A stretch of DNA of 64,000 bases from Scopulibacillus_A cellulosilyticus (GCF_042665295.1 NZ_JBHTCO010000043.1:62001-126000); one strand, 5' to 3'; shown: positions 34,039 through 43,403, counted from the first letter of the stretch. Numbers and translations: made by a program. The notes: a model not told the origin generated them from the letters alone.

Positions 34039-35307
34039 ATGACCGATCGCACTCGCATCGTCGTCACCGGACTAGGATCAGTCACACCATTCGGCATTGG
34101 GATACCTCTGTTTTGGGATGGGATAGTTTCCGGACGCTCCGCCATTCGTGAAACGGAAGATGAGTATCTCCGCCAGTGGGCACCTGCTACAGCCCAAATT
34201 CCTGATTTTGATCCATCCGAGTATCTAGTAAAAAAGCAAATTCAAAATTCAGATCGATTTACACAGCTTGGCATCATCGCAGCCATGGAAGCCCTGCGCG
34301 ATGCAGGTTGGTCAGATCACCATTCTTTAAATAAAAGTTATTCCGCCGATCGTATTGGCATATCAATAGGATGCGCCTTTGGCGGCGTTCAGACCTTAGA
34401 AGAAGGGGCATCGCGAATTTCCACCGGACGCTCAAACCGGGTCGGACCCCGCCTTGTTCCAAAAGCAATCCCTAACGCAGCAGGAGCAGCCATTGCAAAA
34501 CAATTCCACTTCCACGGTCCGGTTATGACGTACTCAACAGCCTGCGCCTCCTCAGCAAATTCTATTGGGGAAGCAAGTTACTGGCTGAGACTGGATGAAG
34601 CAGATATGGTATTAGCAGGCGGGGCAGAGTGTCTATTCAGTCCGGCTATTTTGGCTGGTCTTCGTGATGCCGGTGCAATTGCTACGGAAGGTCCGGAAGA
34701 CTTTGGTCAATGGTCGCGCCCATTTGACAAAGATCGTGCGGGTATGGTGATGGGCGAAGGTGCTGCTATGATCGTTCTCGAAAAGCTCGAACATGCCAAA
34801 GCGCGCGGAGCTCATATTTATGCTGAACTTATCGGCTACGGTTCATCTAATGATGCTTACCATGAAACATCTCCAGATCCTAAGGGGCGCGGAGCAGAAC
34901 TTGCGATGCAAAGAGCGCTTAGGAGCGCCAAATTAAAGGCTTGTGATATTGATTATATCAATGCCCATGCAACGGCTACTCCTGCTGGGGACCTCGCGGA
35001 ATCTACTGCGCTTCAAAATACATTCGGCAAGCACTTAGACAGCATCCCTGTAAGTTCTATTAAAGGCTCAGTCGGCCATATGCTTGGTGCAGCAGGCGCC
35101 ATTGAAAGCATCGCCTGTATCAAGGCAATGTGTACGAATACTTTGCCGCCTACGTTGAATTGTGATCAAAAAGAAGAAACTGCACCTCGTGATGTTGTAC
35201 CAAACCACAGCCGCTCTCAGCACGTCACACGGGCACTAAGTAATTCATTTGGCTTCGGCGGACAAAATGGTGTAGTTATTTGGCAAAACGCAGAACTCAT
35301 AAAATAA
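34039..35307 (+). CDS. Beta-ketoacyl-ACP synthase II-like condensing enzyme
   Basis: 422 residues of the KAS I/II (FabF) family. The nucleophile is the cysteine in TYSTACASSANS near residue 167; the histidines are in NAHATATPAGD and in SSIKGSVGHMLGAAGA. It starts MTDRTRIVVTGLGSVTPFG with AGGTGA upstream. The housekeeping fabF is usually next to fabH, and here there is none, so this looks like a dedicated condensing enzyme of the cluster, working with the private ACP. It is divergent from the SDR gene at 33025 and has its own terminator. Confidence 0.9.
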   Translation: MTDRTRIVVTGLGSVTPFGIGIPLFWDGIVSGRSAIRETEDEYLRQWAPATAQIPDFDPSEYLVKKQIQNSDRFTQLGIIAAMEALRDAGWSDHHSLNKSYSADRIGISIGCAFGGVQTLEEGASRISTGRSNRVGPRLVPKAIPNAAGAAIAKQFHFHGPVMTYSTACASSANSIGEASYWLRLDEADMVLAGGAECLFSPAILAGLRDAGAIATEGPEDFGQWSRPFDKDRAGMVMGEGAAMIVLEKLEHAKARGAHIYAELIGYGSSNDAYHETSPDPKGRGAELAMQRALRSAKLKACDIDYINAHATATPAGDLAESTALQNTFGKHLDSIPVSSIKGSVGHMLGAAGAIESIACIKAMCTNTLPPTLNCDQKEETAPRDVVPNHSRSQHVTRALSNSFGFGGQNGVVIWQNAELIK

Positions 35308-35315
35308 ATGAAAAA

Positions 35316-35347
35316 CAAAAAGCAGCGATTAGCTGCTTTTTGCATTT
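35316..35347 (+). terminator. Intrinsic terminator after the FabF-like gene
   Basis: CAAAAAGCAGC and GCTGCTTTTTG form an 11-base stem with a T run on the plus strand. Confidence 0.88.
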
Positions 35348-35513
35348 TTGAGAAATTGCTCTAAATTAGATAAAGCGGAGTACAAGAATCGAAAAGCCGA
35401 TCCGGGATCACCCTTTTAAAAATCGCTCCTAAACTTAAAAATTCCGCCCCTCCTACCTCCTGATCCTGACAGATACACCTCTTAACTAGCCATTTACATA
35501 TAAGACAAATTTG

Positions 35514-36371
35514 TTATAAAACCGGTTTAACTTGATTAGAAAAGATGCGTACAAATTTCACCATGGTTTTCTTCATCTCTTGCTCCATTTTAGCATTTAC
35601 AGTCGATAAGTGCGGCATTTCCTCGTTTTTAAACGCTGTTTCAAATGCAGATTTCAAAAAGGAAACCGCAGCAATTGAAACTTCTGTATTCACATTAATT
35701 TTACAAATTCCTAAATCAATAGCTTGTTTTAATTTATCCTCTGAAGTTCCTGATCCCCCGTGAAGGACTAATGGGATATTGACTGAATCACGAATCTTTT
35801 TAAGACGATTAAAGTCAATATTGGGTTCGCCCTTATATAAGCCGTGGACCGTTCCAATTGCTGCTGCTAAAAAATCAATATCCGTTTCTTCGACAAATTG
35901 TTTCGCTGATTCTGGATCAGTTAATGTACCATCGCCCTCTTCCTCATCCGAAAAAGCGCCTTTAGCCATCGATCCGATTTCAGCCTCGACCGAAACATCA
36001 GCCAAATGGGCTATCTCAGTAATTTCTTTTGTACGCTCGATATTTTCTGAAAGTGAATACTTGGAACCATCAAACATGACGGAAGTAAATCCGCACTGAA
36101 TCGCACGAATAATAGATTCCTTTTCATAAGCGTGGTCTAAGTGGAGTGAAACAGGAACACTTGCCTTTAAAGCCATCGCTCTAACCATAGCTGCAAATCC
36201 TTCGATATCAACAGTTGGAAAATAACGTTCTCCCAAAGCGATAATAACGGGCTGCTGTTCGTCTTCGGCGGCTGCAATCGCCGCTTGTACCGTTTCAAGA
36301 CTATACGTATTAAATGCCGCGACCGCGTACTTATTCTTTTGCGCTTGTTTCAAAATCTTTTTCGTGTTCAT
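35514..36371 (-). CDS. Class II ketose-bisphosphate aldolase
   Basis: About 285 residues, a zinc-dependent class II aldolase of the fructose/tagatose-bisphosphate type. Zinc-binding histidines are in SLHLDHAYE near residue 80, TVHGLYKG near 180 and LVLHGGSG near 205; EAEIGSM precedes the second. It cleaves a ketose bisphosphate or ketose phosphate to DHAP and an aldehyde. The likely start is the ATG at 36371, 12 bases after GGGGGAG, or a TTG two codons earlier at better spacing. It follows a purine permease gene on the same strand. An unusual sugar substrate is possible given the sugar-acid operon near 60 kb. Confidence 0.85.
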   Translation of the reverse strand: MNTKKILKQAQKNKYAVAAFNTYSLETVQAAIAAAEDEQQPVIIALGERYFPTVDIEGFAAMVRAMALKASVPVSLHLDHAYEKESIIRAIQCGFTSVMFDGSKYSLSENIERTKEITEIAHLADVSVEAEIGSMAKGAFSDEEEGDGTLTDPESAKQFVEETDIDFLAAAIGTVHGLYKGEPNIDFNRLKKIRDSVNIPLVLHGGSGTSEDKLKQAIDLGICKINVNTEVSIAAVSFLKSAFETAFKNEEMPHLSTVNAKMEQEMKKTMVKFVRIFSNQVKPVL

Positions 36372-36464
36372 TAACAATGTCTTCTCCCCCTTGTTTGTGA
36401 TATAAAAAGAAGGCGGTTTCAAAAATAGAAATCGCCCGCAGGTTAAGATTCTTCTTGATGTTTA

Positions 36465-37853
36465 CTATTTTTCTTGAGGATTGACAGCCCCCCATGCGGC
36501 ATTTGGCTCAGCTTCGCTGTTCCTTGGCCGTATGCTGAAAAATCCCTTAAATGTATGGAAATTAAGACATACGTTCAACACTACAGCACAAAGGCAAGCT
36601 GAAAACATCCCATTCTCAAATAATGTCTTCATTAACCAAGGCATATGATTAAATACGCCTGGGTCAAAATTCGATCCAACACCAATAGCAATACTTGTTC
36701 CTATGATTAAGGTATTATGGTTTCCCGAGAAGTCAACCCTTGAAAGAATCGATATACCCGCAGAAATAACCATTCCAAAAATCGCAAGCATCGCACCTCC
36801 GCGTACACATGATGGAATGACCGTTATAAAGGCAGAGAATTTTGGAAAAAAACTTAGAACGATTAATATACATCCTGTTGTTATGGTAATAAAACGGTTT
36901 TTAAATCCGCTTAGAGACATAACACCTATGTTTTCATTTAAAAATGCATGGGGTACAGAGTTAAACATCCCTGATATGACTTGACCGACTGCTTGTCCCC
37001 TTAATCCTCTGATTGTGTCTTTGTCTGTTGTTTCGGTTCCGCATGTTTCATCTAACACTGAATACGATCCTATACATTGAATAAGGTTTATTAAACAGAA
37101 GATAGACATTGTCATTATCGCATTTAAATGAAACTCCGGCAGTCCAAAGTGAAACGGCGTTACGACTTGCAGCCAATTTGCGTCTGCAACCGGGTTAAAA
37201 TCTATCATGCCGAAAATACCTGCCAGTATCGTTCCAATTAATACTCCAATAAGTATGGCCATGGTTTTCAAAAAACCTTTACAAAACTTATGAAGCAATA
37301 TGATTAAAGCTATAACAATTGTTCCAATTAACATATTGGCAGATGACCCATGAACGGGTGAACTTTCTCCGCCTGCAAAATCTTTAAATGCTGTAGGAGC
37401 CAGTGAAATACCCATTATTGTAATGAATGTTCCTGTAACAATCTTTGGGAAAAAAATCAGTAACTTGTCAAAGAAAAACGATAAAAGAAAAATGATAATC
37501 CCTGATGCTATAATTGAACCAAAAAGAGTAGGAAGACCATACTGTTTCCCTATGACGATCATAGGCCCTAACGTTATAAAGGAAGACCCCATAAATAGCG
37601 GGAGTTTTGAACCGATCCCTTTGCCAATCCCAATCACCTGAATTAAGATAGCTACTCCGCTTGTAAAAAAAATAGCTGAAACTAAATAGGCAAGGGTTTT
37701 TGAATCAAGTCCCATAGCACTTCCGACCAAAACCGGGACCATAAATGACCCTACCATTGTTACTAAATGTTGAAGCCCCAGCGGCAATAATTTCGATAAA
37801 GGCAACTTCTCACTAAAGACAGCGGTTACACCGTTTGGTTTATTTGTGTTCAT
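36465..37853 (-). CDS. Nucleobase:cation symporter-2 (xanthine/uric-acid type permease)
   Basis: 462 residues with about 14 membrane segments. The NCS2 marks are LPLGLQHLVTMVGSFMVPVL at the start and SVPHAFLNENIGVMSLSGF in the middle. NCS2 carriers import xanthine, urate or uracil with protons or sodium. It is one of three NCS2 genes in the window (others at 48488 and 52824). The SD is AGGAGG. The aldolase gene follows on the same strand after about 90 bases. Confidence 0.88.
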   Translation of the reverse strand: MNTNKPNGVTAVFSEKLPLSKLLPLGLQHLVTMVGSFMVPVLVGSAMGLDSKTLAYLVSAIFFTSGVAILIQVIGIGKGIGSKLPLFMGSSFITLGPMIVIGKQYGLPTLFGSIIASGIIIFLLSFFFDKLLIFFPKIVTGTFITIMGISLAPTAFKDFAGGESSPVHGSSANMLIGTIVIALIILLHKFCKGFLKTMAILIGVLIGTILAGIFGMIDFNPVADANWLQVVTPFHFGLPEFHLNAIMTMSIFCLINLIQCIGSYSVLDETCGTETTDKDTIRGLRGQAVGQVISGMFNSVPHAFLNENIGVMSLSGFKNRFITITTGCILIVLSFFPKFSAFITVIPSCVRGGAMLAIFGMVISAGISILSRVDFSGNHNTLIIGTSIAIGVGSNFDPGVFNHMPWLMKTLFENGMFSACLCAVVLNVCLNFHTFKGFFSIRPRNSEAEPNAAWGAVNPQEK

Positions 37854-38095
37854 CCTTAGCCTCCTAAAATTGATTGAACCTCAAACAATAGTCTCGTAAT
37901 AACGTTTCGTAACCATAACTAGTAAGTAATGTTGTAAAAAATAATGAGATCTTCATATTCTTCTAGGAAAAATTAAAAACAATTTGGAATAACCCGAAAC
38001 CCTTTTTATGCTCAATTATTTCAAAACACTTTCCATGCTTTATCCCTCAAACAAAGAGAATAATTTAATGGTCAGATTGTTGTTGCTTATTGAGT

Positions 38096-38105
38096 AACTG
38101 CGTTT
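38096..38105. repeat. AACTGCGTTT repeat, first copy
   Basis: The decamer AACTGCGTTT, an imperfect palindrome of the AAC-N3-GTTT type, recurs at 38247-38256. It lies about 240 bases upstream of the purine permease gene. Confidence 0.4.
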
Positions 38106-38243
38106 TAAAAACGTTTTAAAAAAAACGATTTTTATCTGATATTTGTTTTTATAAATAACAAGATAGTAACCTTAAAATTGTGATTTGAATCAGCAGCAGA
38201 TACAAACGAATATTTCAAATCATCTTAATAATGTTGTTTATTA

Positions 38244-38258
38244 CGAAACTGCGTTTCG
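38244..38258. promoter_or_regulatory. Palindromic operator candidate
   Basis: CGAAAC-TGC-GTTTCG is a perfect six-base-arm palindrome resembling IclR-family operators of the GAAAC-N3-GTTTC kind, as used by KdgR. It contains the second copy of AACTGCGTTT and lies about 390 bases before the permease start. Confidence 0.45.
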
Positions 38259-38742
38259 GTATTGGTTTAAAAAAACTTTACACCATGTCATAAATTGACG
38301 ATTGTGATTTGTTTAAACATAAATGAAGAAAAATTTCGTCTTCTTCTAAGATGATAGTTACTTATCTTTAAAAACGGCCATGGATATAAGCGAATATGAC
38401 ATTCTTCGTCACCTATTATCCCCCTTCTAAAACAATCAATTTTCAGGCGGTGAATAAGTGAGGACATCCATTCACCACTTAATAGATTATAAAGACTAGA
38501 AACATTGTGTTTTGGGTATATGTAATTGACTGTATTTTAATATAAAATACTTTTCAACTGGATAAAAAATTCTGAATATTTAGGACGTAGGATACAATGC
38601 CTCTAAATCATTATAGTACTATTATAATCTATTTCATAAAGATTCTCAACATTAAAGCGACAATTTTCTCATATTTATTGTAAAATATATTCGAAGCAGT
38701 AAAAATTGAGTTAAAGAGAATTAAATTTCTTTTATAGGATAA

Positions 38743-38776
38743 AAAAGAACGTAATACGCCATATTACATTCTTTTT
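38743..38776 (-). terminator. Terminator after the tartronate semialdehyde reductase gene
   Basis: AAAAGAACGTAATA pairs with TATTACATTCTTTT (one mismatch), with a T run on the minus strand. Confidence 0.85.
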
Positions 38777-38793
38777 CATCACAAGCAGCTTGC

Positions 38794-39666
38794 TCATTTA
38801 GCCTGCTCTCTCATAAATAAATACATAGCCGACATATCATCATCTTGGAATACACTATCTTTAGCTTCCTTTAATAGTTCCTCAACCTGATTGCCTAATG
38901 GTAATGTTAACGTATTTTTTTCCGCCATTTTCTGAACAAGAGATATATCTTTATATAATAGTTTTAATGCAAAACCAGGCTTATACTCCTCTTTAGAAAT
39001 ATGTTGGGTATAATGACGTTCATAAATCCGGCTTTGAGCATAGCTGTTATTAAGAATTTCAAATAAGGTTTCAAAAGCGATTCCATTTTTTTCAGCTAAA
39101 CATAAAGCTTCACTAACTGCTTGTGTATGAACACTGACCATATATTGATTAATCAGTTTAATAACTGTACCATTGCCTACTTTCCCAGTATAGAAAATGT
39201 TTTGGCCAAGTACCTCAAATATAGGATACACCTTATCAAAAACTTTCTTGTCTCCGCCAACCATTATGCTTAATGTTCCCAATCTTGCCCCTTCGTTTCC
39301 TCCGCTGATTGGCGCATCCAGAAAGTCGATCCCCTTTTTCTTTGCTTCATTATATATTTTTTCATTTATATCCGGAGAAACCGTGCTAAAATCAATTAAA
39401 ATCAATCCTCTTTTTCCATTGGCAATAATACCTTCCTCTCCAAGATAGACCCTCTCTACATCACTTGGCAAAGGCAAGCATGTCATGATAACATCAACTT
39501 CTTGAGCCACTTGTACTAAAGAATCTCCTACAATCCCGCCGGATTCGGCAAAAATCTCTTCCTTCTTTTTACTGCGGTTTATTCCAAATGTTTCATAGTT
39601 TGCTTTAACCAGATTTACAGCCATCGGAAGTCCCATGTTGCCCAATCCGACAAATGCAAGCTTCAT
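38794..39666 (-). CDS. 2-hydroxy-3-oxopropionate (tartronate semialdehyde) reductase family
   Basis: 290 residues of the beta-hydroxyacid dehydrogenase family. The nucleotide motif FVGLGNMGLPMAVNL is at residues 5-19, the substrate motif DAPISGGNEGARLGTL near 118, and the catalytic lysine is in GNGTVIKLINQ near 170. GarR/GlxR enzymes reduce tartronate semialdehyde to glycerate after glyoxylate carboligation in allantoin catabolism; the nearby allantoinase supports this. Threonate or hydroxyisobutyrate dehydrogenases have the same fold. SD AAGGAGAGG. It lies downstream of the allantoinase gene. Confidence 0.85.
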   Translation of the reverse strand: MKLAFVGLGNMGLPMAVNLVKANYETFGINRSKKKEEIFAESGGIVGDSLVQVAQEVDVIMTCLPLPSDVERVYLGEEGIIANGKRGLILIDFSTVSPDINEKIYNEAKKKGIDFLDAPISGGNEGARLGTLSIMVGGDKKVFDKVYPIFEVLGQNIFYTGKVGNGTVIKLINQYMVSVHTQAVSEALCLAEKNGIAFETLFEILNNSYAQSRIYERHYTQHISKEEYKPGFALKLLYKDISLVQKMAEKNTLTLPLGNQVEELLKEAKDSVFQDDDMSAMYLFMREQAK

Positions 39667-39735
39667 AGTTTACCTCTCCTTATATCCATAAATTTTTCCA
39701 TTATGAGATAACATTGCTCCTGGGTAAAGGCGTTA

Positions 39736-41088
39736 TTAAGGGATTGTTTCATATTTTGAACTTATTTTTCCATTTTCAAATACAACTTTTCCCTTTACTA
39801 TTGTTGTTACATTTTTCCCTCTGTATGTTCTTCCTATAAAAGGGGAATACGGATGACGGTAGAATAAGTCTTCTTCACTTAAACGATAAAGTTGATTAAG
39901 ATTAATAATTGCCAGATCGGCCTCGCTTCCAACTGAAATGTTGCCTTTTTGGGGATATAATCCAAATCGTTTCGCAGGGTTGGCAGAAGTCGCCTCAACA
40001 ATTCTTTTTAGAGGGATCCCCCGTTTCCAATATCCTTCTTCCAATAATATCATCAGTGTTGTCTGCGCTCCCGAAATACCTCCCCATACTTTAAACATGT
40101 CGTTGTCTTTAACTTGTTTCATAGCAGGCGGAGCAGGAGAATGATCTGATCCGATAATATCAACTTCACCATTAGCAAATGATTCCCATAACGCTTCTAC
40201 TTCATCTGCATCCCTTAATGGCGGGGCACACTTTGCGACCGGACCTATTTTCATAAAATCATCCGATGACAGTGAAAGATAATGCGGACAAGTTTCTACA
40301 GTTACATCTACACCTTTTTCTTTTGCCTTCGTTACCAGAGAAATAACTTTGCTGCTGCTTGCATGAACAATATGGACTTTACAGCCTGTTGTTTCCGCAA
40401 ATGAAAGAATTCTTCCCACAGCTTCAATCTCGGAAACTATCGGACGAGATTCACAGTAATCAAGAGCTGACTTTTTTCCGGAAAGGCGTTTTTGTTCAGC
40501 CAGTTGTTCTGTAATAACAGTACTTTCCGCATGAACCGCCAATATCGAACCGAAACTCGCGATTTTCTCCATTCCTTTATAAAGCGTGATGTCATCTGCA
40601 TTCTGAAATTCATCTATGCCGCTTGGTGACATAAATGCTTTAAAACCAATAACCCCGCAATGATACAGATCCTCTAAATCATTTAAATTATTAGGAACTA
40701 ATCCACCCCAAAGTCTAAAATCAACGATTGATTTTTGACTTGCCAGCTTTTTCTTTAATTCAAAACCTTCCTTATTAATTGTAGGCGGAAAACTGTTTAA
40801 AGGCATATCAAAAAATGTTGTTACGCCGCCTGCCGCCAAACTTCTGCTTCCGGTCGAAAAACCTTCCCATTCCGTTCTTCCGGGTTCATTAAAATGAACA
40901 TGGGAATCAATTAATCCTGGAAAGATATGAAGGTCTGTTGCATCGATTTCTTTTAGGCACGTCCCTTTCAAACCTCCGCATTCGGATATTTCTGAAATTA
41001 ACCCGTTTTTTATTGCGATATCACCTTTACTTTCGGAGAAAGAAGTCACAATTGTTCCGTTTCGTATGATAAGATCGTAAGTTGACAT
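39736..41088 (-). CDS. allB: Allantoinase
   Basis: 450 residues of the cyclic amidohydrolase family. Metal ligands are in GLIDSHVHFNEPGRTEWEG (residues 58-76), the carboxylated lysine in GFKAFMS near 150, histidines in AVHAES and IVHASSS, and the aspartate in GSDHSPAP. The SHVHFNEPGRTEWEG form is typical of allantoinase rather than dihydroorotase. It opens the allantoin ring to allantoate. The next step enzyme is at 57196. SD GGGAGTGGAG. Confidence 0.93.
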   Translation of the reverse strand: MSTYDLIIRNGTIVTSFSESKGDIAIKNGLISEISECGGLKGTCLKEIDATDLHIFPGLIDSHVHFNEPGRTEWEGFSTGSRSLAAGGVTTFFDMPLNSFPPTINKEGFELKKKLASQKSIVDFRLWGGLVPNNLNDLEDLYHCGVIGFKAFMSPSGIDEFQNADDITLYKGMEKIASFGSILAVHAESTVITEQLAEQKRLSGKKSALDYCESRPIVSEIEAVGRILSFAETTGCKVHIVHASSSKVISLVTKAKEKGVDVTVETCPHYLSLSSDDFMKIGPVAKCAPPLRDADEVEALWESFANGEVDIIGSDHSPAPPAMKQVKDNDMFKVWGGISGAQTTLMILLEEGYWKRGIPLKRIVEATSANPAKRFGLYPQKGNISVGSEADLAIINLNQLYRLSEEDLFYRHPYSPFIGRTYRGKNVTTIVKGKVVFENGKISSKYETIP

Positions 41089-41129
41089 ATCTCCACTCCC
41101 TATTCAGTAATATAAAAAATTTAGCTGTT

Positions 41130-41564
41130 TTATTTTTGACTCTGCTTACATACCGAACAAATACCATGAACTTCAAAAAGATGATGGTTTATTTGAAACC
41201 CTGACAGTTTTTCCACATAAGCTTCTACTTCTTTTAATTCAGGATAGTTAAAGTCGCGCATTCTCCCGCATGATTTACAGACAACATGATAATGGGGTTC
41301 TGTTACCCACTCAAAACGGCTGGCGTCTTCACCGTATTTCAGCTCGTTAATAATGCCATTTTTTTTTAAGCACTTTAAGTTGTTATATATTGTTGCATTC
41401 GTTATATTAGGAAACTTGTTGCTTAACGATTTATAGATCTCGTCTTCTGTAGGATGCGAATCAGTATTTGCTAAGTATTCTAATATCGCTAAACGCTGCG
41501 GGGTCAGTCTAATCCGATTTTCTTTTAAAAGTGCAAGCCCTTCCTCCAAACGATGTTGATTCAT
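41130..41564 (-). CDS. perR: Fur-family peroxide regulator, PerR-like
   Basis: 144 residues. A winged helix occupies residues 15-80 (LTPQRLAILEYLANT, then NATIYNNLKCLKKNG), and the dimerisation part has the metal-binding HYHVVCKSCG near 92 and HGICSVCK near the end, giving two CxxC pairs for structural zinc. His in TDSHPT near residue 37 matches the oxidisable histidine of PerR. The position between katA and the purine genes, and boxes at katA, support the PerR assignment over Fur. SD GAGGTG. Confidence 0.88.
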   Translation of the reverse strand: MNQHRLEEGLALLKENRIRLTPQRLAILEYLANTDSHPTEDEIYKSLSNKFPNITNATIYNNLKCLKKNGIINELKYGEDASRFEWVTEPHYHVVCKSCGRMRDFNYPELKEVEAYVEKLSGFQINHHLFEVHGICSVCKQSQK

Positions 41565-41600
41565 TTCAACACCTCATTAGTCATATATAAAATTGATATT

Positions 41601-41631
41601 AGAAAAGATCATCTGCAAGATGATCTTTTCT
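41601..41631. terminator. Perfect 14-base stem between katA and perR
   Basis: AGAAAAGATCATCT and AGATGATCTTTTCT surround a three-base loop. It lies 140 bases after the katA stop and 36 bases before the perR start, with only a short T stretch, so it may end katA messages or act in the perR leader. Just upstream the motif ATTGAGA occurs three times. Confidence 0.7.
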
Positions 41632-41771
41632 AAAGATTAAATGAGAATAGATTGAGAAAACACTAAAAACATTGAGAAAAGATAGATTGAGATAAAATGA
41701 GAATTTTCCTGCACACCTGCAAAATATTACTTTATAAACCTAGCATTTTTCCGCTTAGAAAAAATAGTTAC

Positions 41772-43280
41772 TTAGCTTTTAAGCGCTAATTCTTCTTCAA
41801 CCTCGCTCCAGCTGATACCAATTGCTTCTGCTACACCTTTTCCGTAAGCCGGATCTGCTTTGTAGCAATGCTCAATATGACGAAGCTGGATATGTTTTTC
41901 TACACCGTCAATATTACGTGCAGTATTTTCGAACAGTACTTGTTGCTGCTCTTTGCTCATCAAATTGAAAAGCTTGCCTGGCTGTTCAAAGTAGTTATCA
42001 TCATCTTCCCTGTAATCCCAACGGTCAGCTGCACCGTACAGTTCTAGAGGCGGCTCTTTATATTCAGTTTGTTCTTGCCACTCACCATAACTGTTCGGCT
42101 CATAATGAAGGGTGCTGCCTTGGTTGCCGTCAACTCTCATCGCCCCGTCACGATGATAGCTATGGAAAGGACATCTCGGTTGGTTAACAGGAATTTGATG
42201 GTGGTTAACGCCTAAACGATAACGCGCAGCATCACCGTAAGAGAATAAACGGCCTTGTAACATTCTGTCTGGTGAGAACCCGATACCAGGTACAACATTT
42301 GCCGGCGTAAAGGCCGCTTGTTCTACATCAGCAAAATAGTTCTCAGGATTTTTGTTCAGTTCAAATTCGCCCACTTCAATGAGCGGGAAGTCCTTTTTAT
42401 ACCATACTTTAGTTAGGTCGAATGGGTTGTACGGCATATTATTTGCCTGCTCTTCAGTCATGACTTGAATGTACATTTTCCATTTCGGAAAGTTGCCATT
42501 TTCAATTGCCTCATATAGATCTTTCTGATGGCTTTCACGATCTTTACCAATAAGAGTTTCTGCTTCCTGGTCTGTTAAGTTTTCAATACCTTGTTGTGAA
42601 CGGAAATGGAATTTAACCCAAACGCGTTCATTATCAGCATTGATCATACTGAACGTATGGCTTCCGAAACCATGCATCGTTCGATAAGACTTCGGAATTC
42701 CGCGGTCACTCATTACAATCGTCACTTGATGAAGCGCTTCAGGCAATCCGGTCCAGAAATCCCAGTTATTATTCGCACTGCGCATATTCGTACGAGGGTC
42801 ACGCTTTACAGCATGGTTCAAATCAGGGAACTTCAGCGGGTCTCTAAAAAAGAATACAGGCGTGTTGTTCCCAACAATGTCCCAGTTTCCTTCTTCAGTA
42901 TAAAACCTTACAGCAAACCCGCGAATATCACGTTCTGCGTCCGCAGCACCGCGTTCACCGGCAACTGTTGAAAAACGAATGAACATATCTGTTTTCTTAC
43001 CGATTTCTGAGAAAATTTTTGCTTTAGTATATTTTGTAATATCATGCGTTACGGTAAATGTACCAAACGCGCCGGATCCTTTTGCATGCATGCGTCGCTC
43101 AGGAATAACTTCACGGTCAAAATGAGCCATTTTTTCAAGAAACCAGACATCTTGTAAAAGTACAGGCCCTCTTGGACCGGCAGTCATTGTGTTTTGATTC
43201 TCAGCAACCGGTGCACCTGCAGCTGTAGTAAACTTCTTACGATTTTGATTTGCATCCGTAGAATTATTTTTATTAACCAA
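41772..43280 (-). CDS. katA: Monofunctional heme catalase
   Basis: About 502 residues, clade 3-like size. Catalytic and heme motifs are RRMHAKGSGAFGTF near residue 68, NNTPVFFFRDP, and the proximal tyrosine in RLFSYGDAARYRLG. It degrades hydrogen peroxide in the cytoplasm. The ATG at 43310 has no SD and lies just beside the operator; GGGGTGA in the early frame sits five bases before a TTG at 43280, which I take as the start. The promoter -35 box lies over the last bases of hemH. Two PerR-type boxes precede the gene. Confidence 0.93.
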   Translation of the reverse strand: MVNKNNSTDANQNRKKFTTAAGAPVAENQNTMTAGPRGPVLLQDVWFLEKMAHFDREVIPERRMHAKGSGAFGTFTVTHDITKYTKAKIFSEIGKKTDMFIRFSTVAGERGAADAERDIRGFAVRFYTEEGNWDIVGNNTPVFFFRDPLKFPDLNHAVKRDPRTNMRSANNNWDFWTGLPEALHQVTIVMSDRGIPKSYRTMHGFGSHTFSMINADNERVWVKFHFRSQQGIENLTDQEAETLIGKDRESHQKDLYEAIENGNFPKWKMYIQVMTEEQANNMPYNPFDLTKVWYKKDFPLIEVGEFELNKNPENYFADVEQAAFTPANVVPGIGFSPDRMLQGRLFSYGDAARYRLGVNHHQIPVNQPRCPFHSYHRDGAMRVDGNQGSTLHYEPNSYGEWQEQTEYKEPPLELYGAADRWDYREDDDNYFEQPGKLFNLMSKEQQQVLFENTARNIDGVEKHIQLRHIEHCYKADPAYGKGVAEAIGISWSEVEEELALKS

Positions 43281-43312
43281 CTGATTCACCCCATTCGGAA
43301 ATTTTATCATTT

Positions 43313-43329
43313 TGAATAATTATTATTCA
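43313..43329. promoter_or_regulatory. Fur/PerR-type palindrome near the katA start
   Basis: TGAATAAT-T-ATTATTCA is a perfect eight-one-eight palindrome, close to the 7-1-7 PerR/Fur consensus. It lies in the katA leader. Confidence 0.6.
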
Positions 43330-43384
43330 TAAAATCAACAAAGCAAAAAGTTAAAATAATAACTTTATGATTTTATGTATCAAG

Positions 43385-43399
43385 TAATAATTATTATAA
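43385..43399 (-). promoter_or_regulatory. PerR box at the katA transcription start
   Basis: On the minus strand TTATAATAATTATTA matches the PerR consensus TTATAATNATTATAA at all but one position. It lies just after the -10 box, so bound PerR would block transcription. Confidence 0.75.
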
Positions 43400-43403
43400 T
43401 ATA

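Larger units (their letters stand above)
37854..38793. other. Long non-coding region (940 bp)
   Basis: No credible gene is found in either strand. It is strongly AT-rich. It contains two copies of AACTGCGTTT, one in a perfect palindrome, a cre-like A/T-rich stretch around ACGTTTT (38105-38120), and a terminator at its end. It probably holds the promoter and operators of the purine permease gene. Confidence 0.5.

Noticed and set aside
37854..38793. A purine riboswitch upstream of the NCS2 permease
   Set aside because: No guanine/adenine aptamer core or paired loop sequences could be found on the minus strand here or before the other two permeases.
41649..41695. Repeated ATTGAGA units between katA and perR as a CRISPR-like or iteron array
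   Set aside because: Units are too short and irregularly spaced, with no conserved spacer length; at most degenerate repeats.
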